This document shows, piece by piece, positions 1 through 8,665 of a DNA stretch of 64,000 nucleotides. The notes below the pieces were generated by a model. That model made no database searches and had not been told where the DNA came from. It worked only from the letters and a program-made list of their open reading frames with translations. How positions within the stretch are numbered: position 1 is the stretch's first letter; each line of letters opens with the position of its first letter. This DNA is from Verrucomicrobiaceae bacterium (GTDB taxonomy: Bacteria; Verrucomicrobiota; Verrucomicrobiia; Verrucomicrobiales; Verrucomicrobiaceae). The translations under genes and the position numbers were made by a program. The stretch covers positions 124,001 through 188,000 of the forward strand of contig JAEUHN010000017.1 in NCBI GenBank assembly GCA_016795365.1. The letters run 5' to 3'.

Positions 1-1
1 G

Positions 2-670
2 CTGAAGAAGCGGAATCTGGAGATCACCATCATGACCTCCGGCATCAACTCGGTCAGCAAGGAGCAGAACACGGAGCAAGTGCTGCGCGCGGCCAAGGCG
101 CTGGGCGTGCAGCGCTATCGCATGAACTACTTCAAATATGACCTCAAGAAGCCGATCCAGGCGCAGCTCGATGAGTGGAAGCCGCAGATCAAGGACCTCA
201 TCCAGCTGAGCAGCGAGATCGGCATCCAGCCGTTGCTCCAGAACCACAGCGGCAAGGACTACTTCGGTGCGCCGATCTGGGACGCGTGGTCGCTGATGAA
301 GGACTACACGCCACAGCAGTGGGGCTTTGCGATGGACGCGTATCACACGACGGTCGAGGCCGGACTGAGCTGGCCTATCGACACTGCGTTGATCGGCGAT
401 CACATTCAGATGATCTATTTCAAAGACGTGAAGTGGATCGCGCCCGGCAAGGCCGAAGGCGTGCCGCTGGGCACGGGCCTCGTCACTCGCGACTTCGCTA
501 CGACGCTGCTGAAGCGTGGCTTTACCGGCCCAATCTCGCTGCACACCGAATACATGGTGGAGAAGGGCGCGAAGAAGGATGCGGTGCCGTCGCCGGAGTT
601 CGTGAAGGCGAGCCTGGAAGCGTTCAAGCGCGACTTCGCGGTGATGAAGGAGTGGATCGGGCAGGCTTAG
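2..670 (+). CDS. Sugar phosphate isomerase/epimerase-like TIM barrel (C-terminal part)
   Basis: The reading frame is open from the first bases of the window, so this is the C-terminal part (about 222 residues) of a longer protein. The visible part resembles xylose isomerase-like TIM-barrel proteins (AP endonuclease family 2 fold): the segments LLQNHSGKDYFG, WGFAMDAYHTTVEAG, IQMIYFKDVKW and GPISLHTEYM have the spacing of the beta-strand ends that carry the metal-binding His, Asp and Glu residues in this fold. In Verrucomicrobiota and Planctomycetota such proteins are usually secreted or cytoplasmic sugar isomerases or epimerases; substrate cannot be told here. Whether it has a signal peptide is not visible because the N-terminus is missing. 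A first internal ATG is at base 32 but there is no reason to call it the start. It is followed by a PQQ-type propeller gene on the same strand after about 140 bases. Confidence 0.75.
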   Translation: MKKRNLEITIMTSGINSVSKEQNTEQVLRAAKALGVQRYRMNYFKYDLKKPIQAQLDEWKPQIKDLIQLSSEIGIQPLLQNHSGKDYFGAPIWDAWSLMKDYTPQQWGFAMDAYHTTVEAGLSWPIDTALIGDHIQMIYFKDVKWIAPGKAEGVPLGTGLVTRDFATTLLKRGFTGPISLHTEYMVEKGAKKDAVPSPEFVKASLEAFKRDFAVMKEWIGQA

Positions 671-811
671 TGAGCTTCGCTTGAGGAGTGAGAAGAGAGA
701 GGTCAAGAAGTTGCGAAGAGCGCGATGACGAAGTCTCCCGCCTTCCGGCTTTTCCAGTTTTCTTCATCTCGACTTCTCCACATCTTCACTTCTCAACTCT
801 GGCGAACACCC

Positions 812-2014
812 ATGAAGACCCTGATCACCTCGCTCATCCTCGCTGCCACAGCGCACGCCGCCGACTGGCCGCAGTTCCTCGGTCCTGCGCGTGATGGACA
901 CGCCGCAGCCGAGGAGAAAGCGTTGCCCGACAGCTTCAGCGGCGATCCGAAGGTGCTCTGGGAGTATCCGCTCGGCAGTGGGCACACGGGGCCGGTGGTG
1001 GTCGAGGGCAAGGTGGTCATCGCGCATCGACAAGGTGGCGATGTGGTGATCGAGGCGCTCGAAGCAACGACTGGCAAGAGTGTGTGGAAGTTTAGCTACG
1101 CGACTGATTACCGCGACAGCTTTGGTATGGACGATGGCCCGCGCGCGGTGCCTGCGGTGAGCGAGGGACGGGTGTTCGTCCACGGTGCCGAGGGTATGGT
1201 TCATGCGCTGTCGCTCGCCGATGGCAAGCTGCTGTGGAAGGTGGACACCGTGAAGGATTTCAATTCACCGCAGGGCTTTTTCGGCCGCGTGTGCGCGCCG
1301 CTGGTGACCGATGGTAAGGTGATCATCACGACGGGTGGCACGAAGGCCGTGGTTGCGTTTGATGCCAAAGATGGCCAGGTCGTGTGGAGCAGCGGCAACG
1401 AAGACGCGAGCTACGTCTCGCCCGTGCTGTCATCACCAAAAACACTGACCTGTTGGCTGCGCGACAATCTCACGACACTCGATCTCGCAAGTGGCAAGGT
1501 CTTGTCCGCCGAACATTTCCGGCCAGCCATCGAAGCCAGTGTGAGTGCTGCGACGCCGATCAAGACGGATCACGGCTGGTTCGTCAGCGCTGAGTATGAT
1601 GTGGGCGGTTCGCTGTGGGACGTCGGTGACGATGGCTCACTGAAGAAGACCTGGAGCGGTGACGATGGCATCAACTGCCACTACGCGACACCCGTGTATC
1701 ACGAGGGCTACGTCTATGGCTTCGACGGTCGGCAGGAGTCGGGGCAGACCCTGCGCTGCTGGAACACCGCAACGCACGAAGTGAAGTGGAGCTCGCCTCG
1801 TGTGCGTGGAGGCACGCTCTTGATCGTGAAGGACAAGCTCCTGGTGCTCACCGAGACGGGCGAACTGTGGATCGTTCGCGCCACAGCGGAGAAGTTTGAT
1901 CAACTGCTCAGCGCGCAGATCTTGCGCGCCGGTCATCGTAGCTACGCCGCGTTCAGCGATGGTGTGTTTTTCGCACGCGATGGCCAGAAGCTGGTGGCGG
2001 TGAAACTGAACTAG
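812..2014 (+). CDS. Secreted PQQ-binding-like beta-propeller protein
   Basis: A 400-residue protein with a signal peptide (MKTLITSLILAATAHA) directly followed by WPQFLGPARDG, the hallmark opening of PVC-group outer-membrane/periplasmic PQQ-like propellers related to BamB. Repeated blades show the pattern 'ALxxxTGKSVWKF', 'LADGKLLWKV', 'AFDAKDGQVVWSS' and 'DLASGKVLSA', in which a W or hydrophobic residue follows a Gly-Lys turn. I chose the ATG that begins the signal peptide; an upstream in-frame ATG 87 bases earlier would put a hydrophobic, low-complexity leader in front and is less likely. Function is unknown beyond a scaffold or sugar/PQQ-type binding role in the envelope. The last four bases overlap the convergent lipoprotein gene (shared CTAG). 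Confidence 0.85.
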   Translation: MKTLITSLILAATAHAADWPQFLGPARDGHAAAEEKALPDSFSGDPKVLWEYPLGSGHTGPVVVEGKVVIAHRQGGDVVIEALEATTGKSVWKFSYATDYRDSFGMDDGPRAVPAVSEGRVFVHGAEGMVHALSLADGKLLWKVDTVKDFNSPQGFFGRVCAPLVTDGKVIITTGGTKAVVAFDAKDGQVVWSSGNEDASYVSPVLSSPKTLTCWLRDNLTTLDLASGKVLSAEHFRPAIEASVSAATPIKTDHGWFVSAEYDVGGSLWDVGDDGSLKKTWSGDDGINCHYATPVYHEGYVYGFDGRQESGQTLRCWNTATHEVKWSSPRVRGGTLLIVKDKLLVLTETGELWIVRATAEKFDQLLSAQILRAGHRSYAAFSDGVFFARDGQKLVAVKLN

Positions 2015-2499
2015 AGCCCGCTGCCTTGGTGGCCGCGGACATTGGTGCCGAGGGTGGACCGGCCCATCATTTCCCTCATGCCATTCACCGTTTCGCCCGT
2101 CGTGCCGTAGGATGAGTCTAGCTGCTGATTGAAGCGGCGGAAGTCGCTGCCGGTGGGCAATGATCCGGCCTCTGGCACGGCGATGTCCTGTGGCGAGTCT
2201 GGGGTGGGAATGCCCACATTCTCTCGCTGCACTTCCTCAATCAGATGGCGATTCCAGACCATGGCGATGGCGCGCTGGCTGATGCGATTTTCGAGTGCAG
2301 CCTTTTCGCGTTGGTAGTCCGCTTCACTGAGTTGGCCGGACGCTCTTCGTTGTTCGAGGTCTGCGCGCTCCTGTCTGCTCTGCTCCTCCACTTTTTGGTA
2401 GCTTCGATCAATCTCCGCAAGGTCAGGGAGCCGCTGGGTGCAGGACGAGAAGAGGCCGGCGGCTGCCAGACAGAGGATCCATCGAGGGCTGACTTTCAT
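2011..2499 (-). CDS. Small predicted lipoprotein with coiled coil
   Basis: A 162-residue protein beginning with a lipoprotein-like signal (ILCLAAAGLFSSC, Cys at about residue 20), so it is probably lipidated and exported. Residues 28-80 are charged and helix-prone (EEQSRQERADLEQRR...), likely a coiled coil, and contain 'ASGQLSEADYQREKAAL', which resembles the SHOCT-type short motif in which a Gly-hydrophobic-acidic turn precedes a helix. The C-terminal half is Gly/Ser/Met-rich with no family I recognise. Its stop codon shares a CTAG tetranucleotide with the stop of the convergent propeller gene. Function unknown. Confidence 0.7.
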   Translation of the reverse strand: MKVSPRWILCLAAAGLFSSCTQRLPDLAEIDRSYQKVEEQSRQERADLEQRRASGQLSEADYQREKAALENRISQRAIAMVWNRHLIEEVQRENVGIPTPDSPQDIAVPEAGSLPTGSDFRRFNQQLDSSYGTTGETVNGMREMMGRSTLGTNVRGHQGSGL

Positions 2500-2572
2500 A
2501 ATCGTGGCACGAGTCTATGAGGTTCGAGATGGTTTGCAAAATAATCCAGGCAGGACCGGGGGTTCGCTTCAC

Positions 2573-2610
2573 CAAAAAAGAAACTCCGGACCGCGAGGTG
2601 CCGGAGTTTC
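2573..2610 (-). terminator. Rho-independent terminator of the rpsF-end of the prs operon
   Basis: A perfect 10-base stem (GAAACTCCGG / CCGGAGTTTC) with an 11-base loop lies 30 bases after the rpsF stop. Read on the minus strand the stem is followed by TTTTTTGG, the U-run expected of an intrinsic terminator. It separates rpsF from the lipoprotein gene downstream. Confidence 0.85.
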
Positions 2611-2640
2611 GATGGGAAAGGTTGTATCGTCCGCCCTTGA

Positions 2641-2925
2641 TTAGTTGCGTGCGAGGTAGAACTGCTGATAGACGCTGTCGTTCAGCTTCAGAAGGCTGCG
2701 AATCGAAGTGATCTTGTCCGGAGCGGCCTGAATCTGGTAGGCGACGAACCAGCCGTATTCAACGTGCTTGGGGCTGGTGGGGAACTTGCGGCGACCGATG
2801 CGATCAATCTGGTCGATCTTGGCACCTGCTTTGATGAGTTCCTTTTCGACAGCGCTGATGAGCTGGTCAGGGGTTTCTTCTTTGCCCTTGGTGTCGAGCA
2901 CGATCATAGCTTCGTATTTCTTCAT
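2641..2925 (-). CDS. rpsF: 30S ribosomal protein S6
   Basis: A 94-residue protein matching bS6 over its whole length: the opening MKKYEAMIVLDT, the central IGRRKFPTSPKHVEYGWF segment (typical 'GrRkLAYpI.k...G.Y') and a terminal LKLNDSVYQQFYLAR that corresponds to the 'R....dV.R.....' strand. S6 binds the central domain of 16S rRNA together with S18. It is the last gene of the prs-rplY-pth-rpsF run, 36 bases after pth, and is followed at once by an intrinsic terminator. rpsR and ssb, its common partners, are not downstream here. Confidence 0.95.
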   Translation of the reverse strand: MKKYEAMIVLDTKGKEETPDQLISAVEKELIKAGAKIDQIDRIGRRKFPTSPKHVEYGWFVAYQIQAAPDKITSIRSLLKLNDSVYQQFYLARN

Positions 2926-2961
2926 GTCTGGTGGGATGGCTGTGGTTTGTGGTTTCGGAAA

Positions 2962-3564
2962 TCAGTTGGCAGGCACGCTGCGGTTGAAGGCATTCATCGT
3001 CGCTTCAAGGCCGGAGCGCAAACTTTGCATGACGGCATCTGCAGCTCGTTGGATCATTTGCAGCAAGGCAGGGCGCTCTTCCTCTGTGAAGCGCCCAAGC
3101 ACATGGCCGGAAAGCTTGTGTCCTGCGGGACGACCTTCGGCATTGGCGATGCCAAGCTTGAGTCTGGGGAAAGCATCCGAGCCTGTTCTTGAGATGATGG
3201 AACGCATGCCGTTGTGGCCGCCTGCGGAGCCCGAAGGGCGCATCCGCACGGTGCCGAGGGCTAGATCGACATCATCAAACACGACAAGCATCTGCTGTTG
3301 GTCGAGCTTGAAGAACTGGCTGACGGCGAGCACGGCGTCGCCGCTGGCGTTCATGAAGGTCTGGGGCTTGATCAGCACTGTATTGCCTTGCTTGGCCACG
3401 AGGCTCTTCCAGCGCTTTTCCATCTGAAACTCAATTCCCATGCGGCGGGCCACTTCGTCAATTGTCATGAAGCCTACGTTGTGCCGGGTATCCCGATATT
3501 CGGTGCCAGGATTACCCAGACCCACAACCAGCCGGGGGATGATCAAGCTGCCGCTGGAGTCCAC
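2962..3564 (-). CDS. pth: Peptidyl-tRNA hydrolase
   Basis: A 200-residue Pth. VVGLGNPGTEYRDTRHNVGF near the N-terminus carries the substrate-binding Asn (N18) and the catalytic His (H28, equal to E. coli H20). KPQTFMNASG, VFDDVDLALG (catalytic-dyad Asp) and GSAGGHNGMRSI are the other family signatures. It releases tRNA from stalled or dropped-off peptidyl-tRNA by cleaving the ester bond. The first eight residues before the conserved region are a little long, so a start at a nearby codon is possible. It follows rplY by 33 bases, in the prs-ctc-pth order that is conserved in many bacteria. Confidence 0.96.
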   Translation of the reverse strand: MDSSGSLIIPRLVVGLGNPGTEYRDTRHNVGFMTIDEVARRMGIEFQMEKRWKSLVAKQGNTVLIKPQTFMNASGDAVLAVSQFFKLDQQQMLVVFDDVDLALGTVRMRPSGSAGGHNGMRSIISRTGSDAFPRLKLGIANAEGRPAGHKLSGHVLGRFTEEERPALLQMIQRAADAVMQSLRSGLEATMNAFNRSVPAN

Positions 3565-3597
3565 ATCGTCTGGTTGCGATCAGTTACCTGCCAAAGG

Positions 3598-4248
3598 TTA
3601 CTTCTTGGCAGGAGCCTTGGCGTCGGCTGGTTTGGCAGCGCCGGCCTTGGCGTCAGCGGCTGGAGCAGCACCTGCAGGGGCGGCTTCTTCAACCTTGGGC
3701 TGAGACACGGCAGCCACGACTACTCCGCCATCGAGCTTGACGCGAACACCTTCAGGGAGCTGGAGATCGCTAACATGGAGAGCGTCGCCCACATTCAGAT
3801 GGGACACATCGGCGGTCAGTTTTTCAGGAAGGTGCTTCGGAAGGCAGCGAACTTCGATGGAGTGGAGGTGAAGCTCAAGCAAACCGCCGAACTTCGCACC
3901 AGCAGGCTCACCGGTGAGGACCACGGGCACGGCTGCATGAATTTCTTCGTCGGGATTCACAGCGTGGAAGTCCACGTGAGTGATGGTGCTCTTGATGTAG
4001 TCGTGCTGCACTTCCTGAACGAGGGCCAGCTGGGTGGCTCCGTCGATGGACAGATTGACGAGAATGTTGTCCGAAGAGCTGTTTTGAAGCACCTTGGAGA
4101 AGCTCTTGCGGTCGAGCTGGACGTTCACGTTTTGGCGGCCTTTGCCGTAAACGACGCCCGGGATAACTCCTTCTTTCCGCAGACGATTGACGGCTCCTGT
4201 GCCGACGGCGGTTCTTGGGGAAACGGTGATATCAATGATGTTGGCCAT
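3598..4248 (-). CDS. rplY: 50S ribosomal protein L25/general stress protein Ctc
   Basis: A 216-residue long-form bL25 (Ctc/TL5 type). The N-terminal domain contains RTAVGTGAVNRLRKEGVIPGVVYGKG, the standard 'R...GKGAARRLR..G.IPAVlYG' signature that binds 5S rRNA; the C-terminal beta domain follows at about residue 95 (HVDFHAVNPDEEIHAAVPVV). The last 30 residues are an Ala/Lys/Pro tail. I chose the ATG giving MANIIDITVSPR because the 23 additional residues encoded upstream do not belong to the family and overlap the end of prs. It lies 52 bases after prs. Confidence 0.94.
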   Translation of the reverse strand: MANIIDITVSPRTAVGTGAVNRLRKEGVIPGVVYGKGRQNVNVQLDRKSFSKVLQNSSSDNILVNLSIDGATQLALVQEVQHDYIKSTITHVDFHAVNPDEEIHAAVPVVLTGEPAGAKFGGLLELHLHSIEVRCLPKHLPEKLTADVSHLNVGDALHVSDLQLPEGVRVKLDGGVVVAAVSQPKVEEAAPAGAAPAADAKAGAAKPADAKAPAKK

Positions 4249-4300
4249 ACTCGGTGTCAGAGGATTAAGTTCCGGGGAAAAGGGCCGGGAGACTATCACC

Positions 4301-5239
4301 CTAGCTTCGGATGTCAAACAGCGATGTCACTGACTCAGAAGAGTGAATCCGGGTGATGGCGTCACTGAGCAGCGGGGCGATGTCCAGGGTGGTCACTTTG
4401 GCTCCGTGGGCCTGGGGCACGCTGTTGGTGGCGAAGAGTTCGATGATGGGCGAGTTGGCGAGGCGTTCGCGGCCTTTGTCGCCCAGCACGCCGTGCGAGA
4501 CGGCGGCGTAGATGTTCTTGGCCCCATGCTTCTGGAGCAGGCCAGCGGCGGCCGTCAGCGTGCCAGCGGTCTCGGTCAAATCGTCCACCAGGAGCACGTT
4601 CCGTCCTTCCACTTCACCGATCACGTTGAGCGCCTGGACCTCCTCAGCGCTCACACGGTTTTTTGCTACGATGGCCATTGGAGCGTTGAAGGCCTTGGCG
4701 AAAGCATGAGTCATTTTGATCCCGCCGACATCGGGCGACACGACGACCAAATCATCGCCCACGCGCTCTTTGATCGCCTTTACCAGCACCGGCGCGGCGT
4801 AAAGATGATCGACGGGGATGTCGAAGAAGCCCTGAATCTGCCCCGCGTGCAGGTCCATCGTCAGCACGCGATTGATACCAGCGGCGACCATCAGATTGGC
4901 GACCAGCTTGGCTGTGATCGGCACACGCGGACGGTCTTTGCGATCCTGACGGGCGTAGCCGAAGAAGGGCAGCACAGCCGTGATGCGGTCCGCACTGGCA
5001 CGGCGCACAGCATCCACCATGATCAGCAACTCCATCAGATTTTGATTCGTGGGCGGGCATGTGGGCTGCACGATGAAGACATCGCGACCACGGATGTTCT
5101 CGTTGATTTGGACGAACGTCTCTCCGTCTGGAAAGGTGTCGAGCGTGACCGAGCATGGAGCGATGCCAAGGTTTTTGCAGATTTCGTTGACGAGCGTCGG
5201 GTGCGCGGAGCCGCCGATGACCTTGAGCGTGTTGTTCAT
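4301..5239 (-). CDS. prs: Ribose-phosphate pyrophosphokinase
   Basis: A 312-residue class I PRPP synthetase, making PRPP from ribose 5-phosphate and ATP for nucleotide, His and Trp synthesis. Visible signatures: FPDGETFVQINENIRGRDVFIVQ (ATP/ring contacts), the flexible loop region YARQDRKDRPRVPI, TMDLHAGQIQGFFDIPVDHL, VSPDVGGIKM (pyrophosphate region) and the PRPP-binding loop VDDLTETAGTL. I started at MNNTLKV rather than eight codons upstream because Prs proteins begin just before the 'vi.GsahP.L' strand. It is the first gene of the prs-rplY-pth-rpsF cluster and is divergent from the ThuA gene, so the operon promoter should lie in the ~130 bases between them; I saw no convincing -35/-10 pair there. 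Confidence 0.95.
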   Translation of the reverse strand: MNNTLKVIGGSAHPTLVNEICKNLGIAPCSVTLDTFPDGETFVQINENIRGRDVFIVQPTCPPTNQNLMELLIMVDAVRRASADRITAVLPFFGYARQDRKDRPRVPITAKLVANLMVAAGINRVLTMDLHAGQIQGFFDIPVDHLYAAPVLVKAIKERVGDDLVVVSPDVGGIKMTHAFAKAFNAPMAIVAKNRVSAEEVQALNVIGEVEGRNVLLVDDLTETAGTLTAAAGLLQKHGAKNIYAAVSHGVLGDKGRERLANSPIIELFATNSVPQAHGAKVTTLDIAPLLSDAITRIHSSESVTSLFDIRS

Positions 5240-5372
5240 GAGGCCGCCAGAAAAGGCAGACACAGGGCGAAATCAACCACGGCCTTTGATCTTCCTTTGA
5301 TATAGACGCGCTCGCCCTGGAATAAGGGACAACCGCTGTCTTTTTTCGTCGCGCATCGTTGGCCGGGCGTGT

Positions 5373-6347
5373 ATGACCGCCGCCGCTATGAAGCTCAAAC
5401 TTGCTGCTCCCCTTGTCCTGGCTGCCACTGTGCTGTCGCTTGTGTTCTTCGCTCACGCCGAAGCGCCGAAGCGCAAAATTCTCTTCTTCTCCAAGTCGAG
5501 CGGCTTCGAGCACAGCGTGATCACCTACAAGAACGGTCAGCCCAGCTACGCCGAGAAGATCCTGCTCGATCTGGGCGCGAAGAATGGCTGGGAGTTCACC
5601 TTCAGCAAGGATGGCAGCAAGTTCAGCAAGGACTACCTCGCGCAGTTCGACGCCGTCTTCTTTTACACCACCGGCGATCTGTGCAGCGAAGGCACGGACA
5701 AGAACCCGCCCATGAGCCAGGAAGGCAAGCAGGCGCTCTTCGACTTCGTTAAGGCAGGCAAGGGCTTCGTCGGCACACACTCCGCCAGCGACACCTTCCA
5801 CACGGACAACGAATCCGTAAAGGGACCCGAGCGTTACGTGAACCACGGCGAGAAGGCCGACAGCTACACGCGTTTCATCGGCTCCGAGTTTATCATCCAC
5901 GGCGCGCAGCAGGTGGCGAAGAACACGGTCATTGATCCCAAGTTCCCCGGCTTCGAAACCATCGGCAAAGACTTCGCCTTCATGGAGGAATGGTATTCGC
6001 TCAAGGACTTCAGCGACGACCTCCACGTCCTTACCGTTATGGATTCCCCCGCGATGACCGGCTCCATGTATGGCCGCCCTGCTTATCCCAATACCTGGGC
6101 GCGCAAGTATGGCGAAGGTCGCGTGTGGTATACCTCCATGGGCCATCGCGAGGACGTGTGGACCAACCCCATCTTCCAGAACATCCTCATCGGCGGCATC
6201 AAGTTCGCCCTCGGCGACGCGAAGGGCGACACGACTCCCAACATCAAGGAAGTCACCCCCGGCGCCTGGACCAATCCACCGTATGTCCCGCAGCCTGTGA
6301 AGAAGCCTGCGGCACCGAAGAAGGAAGAAAAGAAGAAGGCGGCCTAA
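5373..6347 (+). CDS. Secreted ThuA-like domain protein
   Basis: A 324-residue exported protein. A signal peptide (KLKLAAPLVLAATVLSLVFFAHA) precedes a ThuA-like domain (glutamine-amidotransferase-like fold) at about residues 35-280: KRKILFFSKSSGFEHS, FDAVFFYTTGDL, GFVGTHSASDTFH, FIGSEFIIHGAQ, FMEEWYSLKDF and YTSMGHREDVW are typical of PVC ThuA proteins. These are associated with trehalose or other sugar utilisation, but the reaction is not established. The C-terminus is a Pro/Lys/Ala tail (KKPAAPKKEEKKKAA). A second ATG five codons in (MKLKL) gives an equally good signal peptide. The stop overlaps that of the convergent dehydrogenase by four bases. Confidence 0.85.
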   Translation: MTAAAMKLKLAAPLVLAATVLSLVFFAHAEAPKRKILFFSKSSGFEHSVITYKNGQPSYAEKILLDLGAKNGWEFTFSKDGSKFSKDYLAQFDAVFFYTTGDLCSEGTDKNPPMSQEGKQALFDFVKAGKGFVGTHSASDTFHTDNESVKGPERYVNHGEKADSYTRFIGSEFIIHGAQQVAKNTVIDPKFPGFETIGKDFAFMEEWYSLKDFSDDLHVLTVMDSPAMTGSMYGRPAYPNTWARKYGEGRVWYTSMGHREDVWTNPIFQNILIGGIKFALGDAKGDTTPNIKEVTPGAWTNPPYVPQPVKKPAAPKKEEKKKAA

Positions 6348-7456
6348 TACACGATCAAACTCCGCGCCACCTCGCCGCGGAGCAGGGCGTCGTAGGCTTC
6401 GTTGATTTGTTCGAGCGGGTAGGTGCGCGTGATGAGTTCATCGAGCATGAGCTTGCCTACGTTGTGCATCTCCATCAGCATGGGCAGATCCTGGCGTGGG
6501 CGGGTGGTGCCGTAGAGGCTGCCGATCAGGGACTTCTCGGCATAGACGAGCTGGTTCACGTTGATTGGCGCACGCACGTCGGCGCGGGAGATGCCGACGA
6601 CGACGCACTTGCCGCCTTTCTTGGTGGCATCGAATGCCTGCGCGATGGTGTCGCCGGTGCCGATGGCTTCGAAGGTGAACTCCGCTCCTTTGCCATTCGT
6701 GAGATCCTTGATGCCTTGCACGGGATCGGCGGTGCTGGCGTTGACCACGTCCGTGGCACCGAAGCGGCGCGCGTGCTCCAACTTCGACTCCACCGTGTCC
6801 ACCGCGATGATTTGCCGTGCGCCTGCGATGCGAGCGCCTTGCACGATATTGAGACCGATACCGCCGCAGCCGATCACGGCAACGGTGGAACCGATGGTGA
6901 CGTGCGCAGCGTTCATGACCGCGCCAACGCCAGTGATCACACCGCAGCCCACGAGCGCGGCTTTCTCGAAGGAGAAGTCCTTGTCGATCTTCACCACGGA
7001 GGCCTCGGGCATGGTGCTCAGGGACGAGAAGGCGGACACGCCCGCGTAGTGTCGAATGCCGTCGCCTGCGTGGTTGCGGAAGCGCAGCGTGCCATCGGGC
7101 ATGGTGCCGTTGAAACGCATCGCGGTGCCCATGTCGCACAATGCGGGACGACCCGAACCACAATACTCACAGCGTCCACACGGACCGCGCCACATGAGGA
7201 TGACGTGATCGCCCACAGCAATGGTTTTGACCCCTTCGCCGACAGCTTCAATGACGCCCGCACCTTCGTGGCCAAGAATGATCGGCATCGGCATCGCGAG
7301 GTCGCCGCTCATGACATGGTAGTCGCTGTGGCACACGCCTGCGGCCTTCATGCGCACGGTGACTTCGCCTGGGCCGGGCGGCAGGACTTCGACTTGCTCG
7401 ATGCGCATAGGTTTGCGCGATTCGTAGAGGACGGCGGCGAGGGCTTGCTGAGACAT
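6344..7456 (-). CDS. Zinc-dependent NAD alcohol dehydrogenase (MDR superfamily)
   Basis: A 370-residue medium-chain dehydrogenase. Catalytic zinc ligands are visible as C42 (GVCHSD), H63-E64 (LGHEGAG) and C171 (VGCGVITG). The structural zinc lobe is C93, C96, C99 and C107 (CGRCEYCGSGRPALC). A Rossmann motif VIGCGGIGLN is followed by an Asp (IIAVD) that favours NAD over NADP. Overall it is closest to the class III/NDMA-dependent alcohol and formaldehyde dehydrogenase branch, so a role in alcohol or aldehyde oxidation is likely but the substrate is not known. I started at MSQQALAAVL because the 34 codons upstream have no MDR homology. Its 3' end overlaps the ThuA gene convergently. Confidence 0.9.
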   Translation of the reverse strand: MSQQALAAVLYESRKPMRIEQVEVLPPGPGEVTVRMKAAGVCHSDYHVMSGDLAMPMPIILGHEGAGVIEAVGEGVKTIAVGDHVILMWRGPCGRCEYCGSGRPALCDMGTAMRFNGTMPDGTLRFRNHAGDGIRHYAGVSAFSSLSTMPEASVVKIDKDFSFEKAALVGCGVITGVGAVMNAAHVTIGSTVAVIGCGGIGLNIVQGARIAGARQIIAVDTVESKLEHARRFGATDVVNASTADPVQGIKDLTNGKGAEFTFEAIGTGDTIAQAFDATKKGGKCVVVGISRADVRAPINVNQLVYAEKSLIGSLYGTTRPRQDLPMLMEMHNVGKLMLDELITRTYPLEQINEAYDALLRGEVARSLIVY

Positions 7457-7587
7457 GCGGCGATGGAAGCGAGTCCCACACGATTTGGCAAGGAATCGCC
7501 TTCGTTGCAGTCCGTGATTCAAGGATTGCAAAAGGACCCGCGCAGTTTTACAACGCACTGTTCACGCACTCTGTAGCCTTCTCCCGT

Positions 7588-8556
7588 ATGAAAACTCAGC
7601 AGTCATCTCTCCTGTCGCGACTTCTTTGCAGCGGTTCGCTTGCTCTCCTTCTCGGAATGGTCAACTCCGCTGACGCCCAGGTGCCTGCACCGATGCAGCG
7701 TGACTTCACCACCGCGCGCAATCACATCCCGATGAAGTGGAATCCCCAGGGCTACTGGGCCAGCCCTCCCGGAGCATTCAAGAGTGGTGGCAGTGCTTCC
7801 GAAGTTTCGGCGATGTTCACGCAGACCGAACAGGCACGGGGCCGGATTCCCAAGGGCTACAGTTTTTCCGTCAACAGCCAGGGGCAGTTCGTTGTCTCTG
7901 GTGGAGCGATTCCGAAGTCCACACCGCCTCCACCTGCAGCGCCTGCGGTTGCTCCGGTTCCTGCCCCGGCTCCAGCTCCTGTCAAGCCGGTGGAAGCCAA
8001 GCCCGTGCCCAAACCCGAACCCAAGGTCACACCACAGCCTGTGGCCAAACCGGTGCCAACACCACCGCCTGCCTCCAAGCCTGTCACCAAACCACAACCT
8101 GCGCCCAAACCGCAGCCCAAGGTCCAATCGGCACCGCCACCCGCACCGCCGGCTCCGCCCGTGAAGAAAGCTGCGCCTGTGATTGAAACACCTCCACCAG
8201 CGCTCAAGCCCAACCCGGCGGCTATGCGTGCAGCCGTCCTCGATCCTATTCGTGCGACGCCTGCCACTGCCAAACCTTCGGCTCCGGTGGCCGATCCGCA
8301 ACCAGCAGCCGCATCGGTCAATGGCATTCCTGGGGATATGGCCAAGAGCTTCCTCAGCCGTCACAAGCCCGTGTTCATGCTCTTCGACAAAGACAGTGGC
8401 TCATGGAAGAGCAGCGAGGGCGCGCTCAAAGATCTCAGCACCGCAGATGAGTGGTGCAAGCAGGCTACTGCGATTGATCGCCGCTGGAAGCGCATTCCGG
8501 AAAACTATTCCTACAAGCATGTGGGCGCAGGTCAGGTCCAGGTGAGCAAGGATTGA
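7588..8556 (+). CDS. Secreted proline-rich protein with matching end modules
   Basis: A 322-residue protein of unknown function. It has a signal peptide (about residues 1-30, ending in NSADA), an N-terminal module to about residue 110, a Pro/Lys/Val/Ala linker of about 130 residues (KPVPKPEPKV-type repeats, as in periplasm- or wall-spanning spacers) and a C-terminal module of about 75 residues. The two modules share a motif: 'RGRIPKGYSF....GQFVVSG' before the linker and 'WKRIPENYSY....GQVQVSK' at the C-terminus, suggesting an ancient duplication joined by a flexible spacer. It is monocistronic as far as can be seen and lies upstream of the FtsX permease by 109 bases. Confidence 0.75.
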   Translation: MKTQQSSLLSRLLCSGSLALLLGMVNSADAQVPAPMQRDFTTARNHIPMKWNPQGYWASPPGAFKSGGSASEVSAMFTQTEQARGRIPKGYSFSVNSQGQFVVSGGAIPKSTPPPPAAPAVAPVPAPAPAPVKPVEAKPVPKPEPKVTPQPVAKPVPTPPPASKPVTKPQPAPKPQPKVQSAPPPAPPAPPVKKAAPVIETPPPALKPNPAAMRAAVLDPIRATPATAKPSAPVADPQPAAASVNGIPGDMAKSFLSRHKPVFMLFDKDSGSWKSSEGALKDLSTADEWCKQATAIDRRWKRIPENYSYKHVGAGQVQVSKD

Positions 8557-8665
8557 TGTTTAGCGCGTCGGCGAAAACTCAGCAGCAGGTGGACTCCTGG
8601 GTGACAAGCGCATGAGGTGCTGATACGGCATCTCTTGTGCTGAGTCGCTTCCCCCTTGGTCCTCC

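Noticed and set aside
690-811. Pyrimidine-rich stretch with repeated ACTTCTC-like words before the propeller gene, considered as a repeat or regulatory element
   Set aside because: The words are short and imperfect, no inverted repeat is present and nothing similar was noticed elsewhere in the window.
4752-6146. 464-codon minus-strand frame spanning the prs/ThuA junction
   Set aside because: It runs antisense through the ThuA gene and then out of frame through prs, both of which are clear homologues.
5990-7576. 528-codon plus-strand frame
   Set aside because: Out of frame with ThuA and antisense to the zinc alcohol dehydrogenase, whose zinc ligands and Rossmann motif are intact.
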